From Deltaproteobacteria bacterium (lineage in GTDB: Bacteria; Myxococcota_A; UBA9042; DTJE01): 6,070 bases of DNA. The position numbers were made by a program, and so were the translations under genes. Location of the stretch: the NCBI GenBank assembly GCA_016784945.1, contig JADHTP010000202.1:1-6070 (forward strand), in the 5' to 3' direction. This document shows positions 1 to 5,480 of the stretch, in pieces. How positions within the stretch are numbered: position 1 is the first letter of the stretch; each line of letters starts with the position of its first letter. The notes below the pieces were generated by a model. That model did not search any database, was not told where the DNA came from, and saw nothing but the letters and a program-made list of their open reading frames with translations.

Positions 1-619
1 GGCCCTCCAGTTCGCACAGATCCTCGGTGCATTGGTTGCCGTCGTCGCATTCCTCATCCAGCTTGCAGTTGAGGCAACCCGGCATCAGGTTCCACAGACA
101 GCCCTGGTTCGGGTCGCAGGTATCGATGGTACAAGGTTCGCCGTCGTTGCAGTCCGTGGGCCCGCCTGGCTGGCAGGCCCCCTCCTGGCACGTGTCCCCT
201 TCGGTGCAGGGATCACCGTCGCTGCAGGCCTTGGTGTTCCACTGGAAGACGCAATTACCGGTGGCCGTATCGCAATGGTCCTCAGTACAGTGGTTGCCGT
301 CGACGCACACGAGGATGGCCCCCGGGTCGCAGGAACCCTCGTAGCACTTGTCTTTCAGGGTGCACAGGCTCCCGTCCTCACAGGGGGCCCCGTTGTCCGG
401 CGGGTGAAGACACCCCTCCTGGGGTGCGCACAGGTCCTTGGTGCAGGGATTGTCGTCGTTGCACTGGGCAGTGACGCCGTCGCACACCCCCGCAAAACAC
501 TGGTCATCCATGGTACAGAGGTTCTCGTCATCACAGGGCCCCTCGTTCAAGTGCGTGTGATGACACTCTTCTTTCTCGATGTTGCAGAAGTCCTTGGTGC
601 AGGGGTTGCCGTCGTCGCA
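1..619 (-). repeat. Alternating two-module Cys repeat, 52-residue (156 bp) period
   Basis: Inside the cysteine-rich gene, module A (C-x-D-x-x-x-C-T-x-D-x-C) begins at residues 147, 199, 251, 303 and 337. Module B (C-x-D-x-x-x-C-T-x-x-D-x-C-x-x-G-x-C) begins at 175, 226 and 278. A-to-A spacing is exactly 52, 52 and 52 residues, then 34, where a module B is missing and a different C-x2-C stretch (C328, C331) intervenes. DNA similarity between copies is partial: the segments near 26-52, 433-465 and 591-622 share the core tccttggtgcaggg or gttgccgtcgtcgca. The copies are therefore old duplications held mainly at protein level. The array reaches the window edge, so the copy number is a minimum. 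Confidence 0.85.
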
Positions 620-1057
620 ATCCAGGGCCTTCAGACAGTCGCCTCCCTGGCAATGGAAGGCTTCACAAAGCCCCGGTGGCTCTCCAACGGGGACACAGGG
701 AGTTCCATCGAGATCCTGTCTGGCCTTGCACTGGCCCTCACCGTCACAGGCCGATACCTTGCACACGTCCACAAGGAGCGGATCATCTTCACAGGGCGTG
801 TCCTTGGAGAGGGGTTCGAGTACGCACTGGCGCGCCTCGTTGCAGCGGGCCGCCATGCATGTCTGGGGCGCGAGGTGGTCGCAGTCTTCGTGGACGAGAC
901 ACTCGGCCGTGTCGGGGTTTGAGTCCCCCGGATCGGGGACGTCGGACACTTCGTCGCCGACATCGGTCCCCGGGTCGAAGCTCACGTCGGGAGGGGGCAC
1001 GTCGATGCCACCGCACGAAACGGCGAGCACGGCGATGGGCAGGACACTGAGCCGCAT
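1..1057 (-). CDS. Cysteine-rich repeat protein, probable lipoprotein (3' end outside window)
   Basis: The reading frame is open from the ATG at 1057 to the left edge (352 residues visible, no stop), so the C-terminus is missing. A strong ribosome binding site, GGAGGGG, lies just upstream (1061-1067). The N-terminus MRLSVLPIAVLAVSCGG resembles a short lipoprotein signal with C15 as the lipid-bearing residue; the lipobox AVSC is imperfect because -3 is Ala rather than Leu. An acidic, Pro/Asp-rich linker follows (about residues 19-51). From residue 53 on the protein is extremely Cys-rich: 47 Cys in 352 residues. Modules of the form CDDGNPCTKDFC recall the Dictyostelium-type CTDC repeat and the Cys-rich surface proteins common in Myxococcota. 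I infer an exported, disulfide-stabilised envelope or surface protein; its ligand and role are unknown. It probably has its own promoter at 1090-1118. The gene is clearly coding: the regular Cys pattern is intact throughout. Confidence 0.88.
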   Translation of the reverse strand, partial: MRLSVLPIAVLAVSCGGIDVPPPDVSFDPGTDVGDEVSDVPDPGDSNPDTAECLVHEDCDHLAPQTCMAARCNEARQCVLEPLSKDTPCEDDPLLVDVCKVSACDGEGQCKARQDLDGTPCVPVGEPPGLCEAFHCQGGDCLKALDCDDGNPCTKDFCNIEKEECHHTHLNEGPCDDENLCTMDDQCFAGVCDGVTAQCNDDNPCTKDLCAPQEGCLHPPDNGAPCEDGSLCTLKDKCYEGSCDPGAILVCVDGNHCTEDHCDTATGNCVFQWNTKACSDGDPCTEGDTCQEGACQPGGPTDCNDGEPCTIDTCDPNQGCLWNLMPGCLNCKLDEECDDGNQCTEDLCELEG

Positions 1058-1089
1058 GGTCCCCTCCAGTGGTGCCGGTACTTCGGATG

Positions 1090-1118
1090 ATTCTATCGGA
1101 AGGACGACGCGGCATCAA
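1090..1118 (-). promoter_or_regulatory. Sigma70-like promoter for the cysteine-rich gene
   Basis: On the minus strand TTGATG (1118-1113) and TAGAAT (1095-1090) are separated by exactly 17 bases. This is close to the consensus TTGACA-17-TATAAT and stands out in GC-rich DNA. The predicted transcript would start near 1083 and leave about 26 bases before the ATG, including the GGAGGGG ribosome binding site. It lies in the 102 bp gap after tsaB, so the cysteine-rich gene need not depend on readthrough. I saw no convincing hairpin terminator in the rest of that gap. Confidence 0.6.
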
Positions 1119-1159
1119 TGCGGGGGTTGTCCGCCAGGAGCAAGCCCAGAGCCCACCGC

Positions 1160-1894
1160 CTATGGCCCATCGGTCCGCGCGGACTTCTTCACTTCCGCTT
1201 CGGACCGGCGGCAATACAGGGGATCGAGCCCTTCCCGCGGGTTGACCTGGCCCATGTCGGCCATGACCGAGGCCCGGATGACGTTGAAGCTGGGCTCGGC
1301 CGCGACGAACCGATCGCCCAGTCCCGTGACGAACACGTCCCTGTAGGCCCCGATGCCCTCTCCCACCCCGATCACGTCCCCAGGGCACCGGTTCGTGACT
1401 TCAGCGGCAAGGCGCTCGGGATTCCAGGCCCCAGGCACGATCAGGGTCTCGCCGTCCGGCGCATACAGGGCGGCATAGACTTCCTTGCGGCGGGCGTCCA
1501 GGGCCGCCAGGACACATTCCGACCGTCCCAGCAGGGGGTGCGCCAGGGCGTCCAGGCTGCACACGCCCACCAGGGGCTTGTCCAGGGCGAAGGCCAGCCC
1601 CCTCAGCGTCGCCAGGGCGATCCGCACGCCGGTAAAGGAACCGGGTCCCAGGGAGGAGACCAGCAGGTCGATGTGGGCCGGCGTCAGTTCCCGCCTGGCC
1701 AGGATCGCATCAATATCGGCCACCAGGCGACGGCTGTGATTGGCCCCGGCAGGCGCCAGGATCACGGACTCGGCGGTGAGGTCATCCCCCTCCATGAGGG
1801 CGAGGGACGCCACCCGTGTGGACGTGTCACAGGCCAGGACCACCGGAGATGGCCTGGGGCCCGCGGTCGAATCGACCCTGGAGGCCTTGCTCAT
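1160..1894 (-). CDS. tsaB: TsaB, tRNA threonylcarbamoyladenosine biosynthesis protein
   Basis: TsaB is the ASKHA-fold partner of TsaD; with TsaE the complex moves the threonylcarbamoyl group onto A37 of ANN-decoding tRNAs (t6A) in the cytoplasm. Seen here in 244 residues: the N-terminal LACDTSTRVASLAL strand, NHSRRL at 52-57, the family signature GPGSFTGVRIALATLRGLA at 83-101, LDARRKEVYAALY at 132-144, and the C-terminal PLYCRRSEAE. Length is normal for the family except for about 17 extra residues before the usual start of the fold. The ATG at 1894 is still preferred because it overlaps the rseP stop in the sequence TGATG, which suggests translational coupling. It ends in TAG at 1160. TsaC, TsaD and TsaE are not in this window. 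Confidence 0.95.
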   Translation of the reverse strand: MSKASRVDSTAGPRPSPVVLACDTSTRVASLALMEGDDLTAESVILAPAGANHSRRLVADIDAILARRELTPAHIDLLVSSLGPGSFTGVRIALATLRGLAFALDKPLVGVCSLDALAHPLLGRSECVLAALDARRKEVYAALYAPDGETLIVPGAWNPERLAAEVTNRCPGDVIGVGEGIGAYRDVFVTGLGDRFVAAEPSFNVIRASVMADMGQVNPREGLDPLYCRRSEAEVKKSARTDGP

Positions 1895-3525
1895 CAGTCA
1901 CCCGGTCCCAGGTCCGACAGCGCTCCCCACTTGCGCTCGATGTCGTTGGCGAAAACCAGCACCATCAGCAGCAGAAGGAAGGCCAGTCCCACGTAACCCG
2001 CGATCTGTCGCCCCTTTCGTCCGATGGGTTTCCTTCGCACGGCCTCGACGCCGAACAGCACCAGGTGGCCGCCGTCCAGCACTGGAATGGGTAACAGGTT
2101 CAGGATGCCGAGATTGATGGATATCCAGGCCAGGGCACCCAGGAAGGTGGCCCAACCCTTGTCCCCCGCCGATGAGGCGATGTCGTAGATCATGATGGGC
2201 CCACCCATCTCCTTCAGCGAGACCTTTCCGGTAACGAGGCCGAATATTCCAGCCAGGGTTACGGTGAAGATCTCACCGGTCCTGGAAACGGTGCGGTGCG
2301 CGGCGTAGCGGAACGGGGCGTCGTTGGGGATGGGTTCGGGATAGACCACGGCCCGTCGGGTCCGTGAGCCCAGCGGTTCATACCGGGGGACCGCGGCTCC
2401 CGGGGTCCACTGCGGGTTCTCGAGGCTCAACTGCGTTTTTATTTCCCGGCCCTCCCTGGCCACCAGCAGTTCATGAGAGGCCGTGGGATCCCGTGTCAGC
2501 ACGTTCACCAGGAAGGCCCAGTCCGAGTGGCGGGACCCGTCCATTTCCACGATGCGATCCCCTTCCTTCAGTCCCGCCCTGTCCGCCGGGCTTCCCGCCA
2601 GCACGGTATCGAGCACGAATTCGGCGCTGGACACGCCCATGTCACCACCGGTGCCGGACACATCGATCCGCACGGTCCTTTTCTCGCCCAGGGCCGTGGA
2701 GTCCCGGGTCGTGCTCACCACCTCCAGCACCACGGTGCGCCGAGTGGCGGCTTCCAGGGACCGGGCCACATCGGCCCAGGAAACGGCATCCTTCCCGTCC
2801 ACGGTCATGACCGCGTCGAAATCGCGCAGGCCCGCCGATGCGGCGGGGCTACCGGGCCTGACCATGACCACCGGCCTGACCCGTTCCAGTGCCACGTCGA
2901 TACGGCCCACGGTTTCCACCAGTCCCAGTTCCCGGAAGGTGACCAGTTCCACGGGCTCGGGTGTGACCTTGAAGGCCCGCAGGTCGCCGTCCCTCTCCAC
3001 GGTGAATTCCAGGGTCCGGCCCGGCGACTGAGACACGATGTCCAGCAATTCCCACCAGTAGGCCAGTTCGGTTCCGTCGATGGCCACCACCCGGTCGCCG
3101 GGCTTCAGTCCCGCCTGGCTGGCAGGGCCCTGCAGGGACATGGATCCCAGCTCGGAACGGGCCAGGGTCGGCTCGGAGGCATACATGGGGAAGAAAATCA
3201 GGAAAGGGAGGATGAGGTTGAAAACCGGCCCGGCCAGCACGATGATCACCTTCCTCCACAGGTCCGTGGTCAGGAATCCCTGTTTCAGCTCGTCGGGCTC
3301 CGGAGGATCCTCTGGATCGTCGCCCAGGAACTTGACGTAGCCCCCCAGGGGCAACGCGGACACCTGGTATTCGGTGTCACCGCGGGTGAATCCAAACAGC
3401 CGGGGGCCGAATCCGATGGAAAAGCGCAGTACCGTCACGCCCACCAACCGGGCCGCCAGGTAGTGGCCCAGTTCATGGAAGAAGATCAGGGCGCCGAGGA
3501 AAATGATGAAATAGATGAGGCTCAT
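1894..3525 (-). CDS. rseP: RseP-type site-2 intramembrane zinc protease with three PDZ domains
   Basis: This family cuts membrane-spanning substrates inside the inner membrane, classically anti-sigma factors after a first periplasmic cut, and clears remnant signal peptides. The product from the ATG at 3525 has 543 residues. The first membrane helix carries zinc motif HELGH (17-21); the ALPLGGYVKFLGD segment (57-69) matches the membrane-associated strand region of RseP. A second helix covers about 92-116, and the third zinc ligand lies in NLLPIPVLDGGH (D484), followed by a last helix at about 508-527. Between helices two and three are three PDZ-like domains: about 126-190, 216-272 and 303-368, each with a G-L-x-x-x-D core and a following DG. 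RseP usually has two PDZ domains and about 450 residues, so the extra domain explains the length. An in-frame TTG at 3528 precedes the ATG; no strong ribosome binding site decides between them. The substrate is not identifiable here. Confidence 0.95.
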   Translation of the reverse strand: MSLIYFIIFLGALIFFHELGHYLAARLVGVTVLRFSIGFGPRLFGFTRGDTEYQVSALPLGGYVKFLGDDPEDPPEPDELKQGFLTTDLWRKVIIVLAGPVFNLILPFLIFFPMYASEPTLARSELGSMSLQGPASQAGLKPGDRVVAIDGTELAYWWELLDIVSQSPGRTLEFTVERDGDLRAFKVTPEPVELVTFRELGLVETVGRIDVALERVRPVVMVRPGSPAASAGLRDFDAVMTVDGKDAVSWADVARSLEAATRRTVVLEVVSTTRDSTALGEKRTVRIDVSGTGGDMGVSSAEFVLDTVLAGSPADRAGLKEGDRIVEMDGSRHSDWAFLVNVLTRDPTASHELLVAREGREIKTQLSLENPQWTPGAAVPRYEPLGSRTRRAVVYPEPIPNDAPFRYAAHRTVSRTGEIFTVTLAGIFGLVTGKVSLKEMGGPIMIYDIASSAGDKGWATFLGALAWISINLGILNLLPIPVLDGGHLVLFGVEAVRRKPIGRKGRQIAGYVGLAFLLLLMVLVFANDIERKWGALSDLGPGD

Positions 3526-3551
3526 CAAATGCTCAATAAAACCCGAGCGGC

Positions 3552-3581
3552 AAGATAGCAGATTCGGGGTCCTAAACCCAA
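3552..3581 (-). promoter_or_regulatory. Possible extended -10 promoter upstream of rseP
   Basis: In the 66 bp gap between the DUF4157 gene and rseP, the minus strand has TGCTATCTT (extended -10 with the TG element; TATCTT at 3557-3552) and TTGGGT (3581-3576) 18 bases upstream. Transcription would start about 20 bases before the rseP ATG. The same gap has two direct copies of GACCCC 22 bases apart, of unknown meaning. The match is moderate, so rseP could instead be read from the DUF4157 gene upstream. Confidence 0.35.
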
Positions 3582-3591
3582 ACCAAAGGGG

Positions 3592-4200
3592 TCAGCTCCG
3601 GCCGGTGCGGTCCCGTTCGCGGCGGGTTTCACGTTCGATCACGTCCACGATCCGGTCTTCGAGATCCGCCTTGTCCACAGGGAAGCCGCGAGGGTCGCCC
3701 TGGGCCTCGTCGGTCCTCGGAGGAGCCTCCACTTCCACCGGTTCGAGCATCTCGGTTTCGGCGGGTTGGGGCGGTGCCTGCTCTTCGGCCAGGACCATTT
3801 CTTCCGACCGGCGGGCCCGGATCTCCAATTCTTCACGTTCGGGGTGACGGTGACGGGTGGCCAGGCCCCCGTGACCCTCGGCCACGTGGGTCAATTCGTG
3901 GGCGAGCAGAGCCTTTCCCCCGGCGGTTGCCGGTGCGTATTCCCCCTGGGCGAAAAACACGTCGCTGGTCCCGGCCGCGAAGGCCCTGGCGCCCAGGGAA
4001 TCGGCCATCCGTCCGGCACGTTCACCGGTGTGGATCCGGACGTCGGACAGATCGGCGCCGGTCACCGATTCCATCTCAGATCGCAGGCTCGGGTCCAGGC
4101 GCTTCGGGGCATCGTCGGCCAGGATGGCCACCCCCGCCCGGGCGGACCGTTTCCGGATGGACTCCTCCAGGTCGTCCGTCTCCACCTTGTCCGAAGCCAT
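3592..4200 (-). CDS. DUF4157 domain protein with HExxH putative zinc protease motif
   Basis: The 202-residue product has a DUF4157 core at about residues 34-130. Visible family features are LDPSLRSEMESVTGADLSDV, RIHTGERAGRMADSLGARAF, an FFAQGEYAP strand and LLAHELTHVAEGHGG, with the metal-binding HELTH at 101-105. E124 or E126 in REELEIRAR could supply a third ligand, as in other HExxH enzymes. DUF4157 is known mainly from large proteins and effectors linked to extracellular contractile injection systems and polymorphic toxins; enzymatic activity is not settled. Here it stands alone, with no signal peptide or membrane helix and no injection-system gene in view. The last 65 residues are Glu/Pro-rich then highly charged, and I do not recognise them. 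The ATG at 4200 has GAGAAG upstream. It is followed 63 bp later by rseP on the same strand. Family assignment is firm; function is unknown. Confidence 0.85.
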   Translation of the reverse strand: MASDKVETDDLEESIRKRSARAGVAILADDAPKRLDPSLRSEMESVTGADLSDVRIHTGERAGRMADSLGARAFAAGTSDVFFAQGEYAPATAGGKALLAHELTHVAEGHGGLATRHRHPEREELEIRARRSEEMVLAEEQAPPQPAETEMLEPVEVEAPPRTDEAQGDPRGFPVDKADLEDRIVDVIERETRRERDRTGRS

Positions 4201-4316
4201 GGGACTTCTCGGTAACAGCCTGTCAATCCTACCATTTCGTCATTCGGGGGGAAACCGTACCGGGGGTTGGACGCCACAAACCCGTACAATGAACCACGGC
4301 ACAGGAGATGTGCACC
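4201..4316. promoter_or_regulatory. Divergent intergenic region between DUF4157 and small lipoprotein genes
   Basis: These 116 bp must hold the 5' signals of both genes. On the plus strand TACAAT (4285-4290) is a good -10 about 27 bases before the lipoprotein ATG, but no -35 sits at normal spacing. The ribosome binding site AGGAG is at 4303-4307. On the minus strand TAGGAT (4231-4226) is a fair -10 with a poor -35 (TTTCCC, 17 bases away), and GAGAAG near 4205-4210 can serve as a ribosome binding site. Both promoter calls are weak. Confidence 0.35.
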
Positions 4317-4550
4317 ATGTCCGGTCTGAAGAAAAGACGGCATCGCCGCAAACTGTATGCCGGGGGCGCGCTCATGGTCCTGGCGCCATTCGGCGTCGCC
4401 GGCTGCGGGGCCGACCAGGACGACGGGACGGACGTGGTGTCCGAGGCGCCCGACGGGTACCTGGGCACCACCACCTGCGCCGCCTCGCCTAGAAACCTGG
4501 ACGAGGTCCACAGCGTGTTCCAGCGCTTCGAGGACCTGGCCATCCGCTGA
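4317..4550 (+). CDS. Small lipoprotein, unknown function
   Basis: This is the only plus-strand gene I accept. The 77-residue product has a textbook lipoprotein signal: a very basic n-region (KKRRHRRK, residues 5-12), a hydrophobic stretch from about 15 to 26, and the lipobox VAGC with C30 as the first mature residue. The mature part is 48 residues: an acidic stretch (GADQDDGTDV) then a short tail ending FEDLAIR, with one further Cys at 54. GC-rich third positions support coding. The ATG at 4317 is chosen over one at 4308 because AGGAG (4303-4307) touches the first but sits 9 bases from the second. The stop TGA is 9 bp from the stop of the convergent S26-like gene. I recognise no family. Confidence 0.7.
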   Translation: MSGLKKRRHRRKLYAGGALMVLAPFGVAGCGADQDDGTDVVSEAPDGYLGTTTCAASPRNLDEVHSVFQRFEDLAIR

Positions 4551-4559
4551 CCCAGCAAT

Positions 4560-5480
4560 TCACTCCCACACGGCGCCGATGCGGTGGAACCGGAAGCCGC
4601 CTCCGGGCCGCCAGGACCACAGGACCATGCCCGGCCGGGCCATCAGGTCGTCCAACGGCAACGAACCGAGTTCTCGGGAATCCAGGGCAATGGACGTGGA
4701 GCGGTTGTCGCACAGAAGGAAGGCCTGGCCGCCGGGCACCTCGTGGTTGAGGGGTGCCAAGACCACGCCCACCTTGAAGAAAAACGGGTGGGACCGGGAG
4801 CCGATGTCTTCCCGGTACAACCGCAGGGATCGGGTCTCGTCGGGATGGGTGTCCTCGTTTTCTGGCATCCTCACCGTGCCCATGGCCTCGGACTCCACCA
4901 CGGCGTCGTTGATGACCATGGAAGGGCCGGACAGGGAGACCCGGTCGCCGCCGAGGCCCACCACCCTCGCAATGAACGGGCCGTCGGGACCGCGGGCCAC
5001 CACCAGTTCCCCGGCCTCGGGCCGTGTCGCTGTGTAATCGGTCCTCAGGGCCAGGACCACTTCGCCGGGCAGGTATCCCGGGAATCCACAAAGGCCATCC
5101 ACCACCACCGGCACGCACCACCGGCCCAGAAGGCCCACCACACCCACGCCCATGACCGCCACGAACACCAGCGCGCCGGCCAGGGCCGACCCCGGGTTCG
5201 GTCTCACCGGCCGCGGGGCGGGACGTTCCAGGAACAGCAGGATTTCGAAAGCCAGGTACAAGATGGCCAGGGCGAGGAGAGCCCTCAGGGGATGGAAACC
5301 AAGGACGCAGACCGAGGCGGACACGCACAGAACCACGCCCGCCCAGATCCCGATGGCCCCCCATCCGCTCACGGGTTGACCCAGCAGCAGCCGACCAGTC
5401 CCCGGTACCAGCAGGTCGCACAGGTGGCCGGCCACGTTCAAGGGGAATCGACTCCCTGGCCTGGGTTCACTCACGGGCAC
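4560..5480 (-). CDS. Signal peptidase I (S26)-like membrane protein, catalytic residues apparently replaced
   Basis: The 306-residue product starts at GTG 5480, supported by GAGGTGA six bases upstream, and overlaps the upstream glycosylase gene by 14 bp. The N-terminal third is membrane-embedded: a PGTGRLLLGQPVSG loop, then likely helices at about 40-60, 64-84 and 98-118. The rest follows the S26 fold: CGFPGYLPGEVVL (131-143) at the place of the nucleophile box SMxPTLxxGD, GELVVARGPDG, FIARVVGLGGDRV (169-181) at the place of the Lys box YVKRVVGLPGD, and CDNRSTSIALDSRELG (257-272) at the place of GDNRxxSxDSRxxG. Signal peptidase I uses a Ser/Lys pair to cut exported preproteins. Here the Ser position reads Cys131 (codon 5088-5090) and the Lys position Ala171 (codon 4968-4970). 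The fold assignment is firm; ordinary signal peptidase activity is doubtful, so lepB is not assigned. Confidence 0.82.
   Translation of the reverse strand: MPVSEPRPGSRFPLNVAGHLCDLLVPGTGRLLLGQPVSGWGAIGIWAGVVLCVSASVCVLGFHPLRALLALAILYLAFEILLFLERPAPRPVRPNPGSALAGALVFVAVMGVGVVGLLGRWCVPVVVDGLCGFPGYLPGEVVLALRTDYTATRPEAGELVVARGPDGPFIARVVGLGGDRVSLSGPSMVINDAVVESEAMGTVRMPENEDTHPDETRSLRLYREDIGSRSHPFFFKVGVVLAPLNHEVPGGQAFLLCDNRSTSIALDSRELGSLPLDDLMARPGMVLWSWRPGGGFRFHRIGAVWE

Noticed and set aside
32..922. Long plus-strand open frame (296 codons) opposite the cysteine-rich gene
   Set aside because: It is an Ala/Val-rich antisense product of the repeated Cys/Asp codons, with no recognisable domain, while the minus strand shows a strict Cys repeat, signal and promoter.
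1096..1159. Possible rho-independent terminator after tsaB
   Set aside because: Only short imperfect GC pairings are seen and there is no T-run, so I do not call a terminator.
1118..1996. Plus-strand open frame of 292 codons opposite tsaB
   Set aside because: Antisense of a confidently identified gene; composition Gly/Gln/Arg/His-rich with no motif.
2473..3558. Plus-strand open frame of 361 codons opposite rseP
   Set aside because: It is His/Gly/Gln-rich low-complexity antisense of a clear RseP gene; GC-rich codon bias keeps such frames open.
4221..4226. Perfect TTGACA -35 on the minus strand upstream of the DUF4157 gene
   Set aside because: The matching -10 position would fall on the start codon (CCCATG), so it cannot drive this gene as a normal promoter.
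4308..4310. ATG at 4308 as lipoprotein start
   Set aside because: It directly abuts the AGGAG, leaving no spacer; the ATG at 4317 has a 9-base spacer.
4062..4558. Minus-strand open frames crossing the small lipoprotein gene and the start of the DUF4157 gene
   Set aside because: They conflict with the DUF4157 frame and intergenic region, and have no signal or domain, while the plus-strand frame has a lipobox and ribosome binding site.
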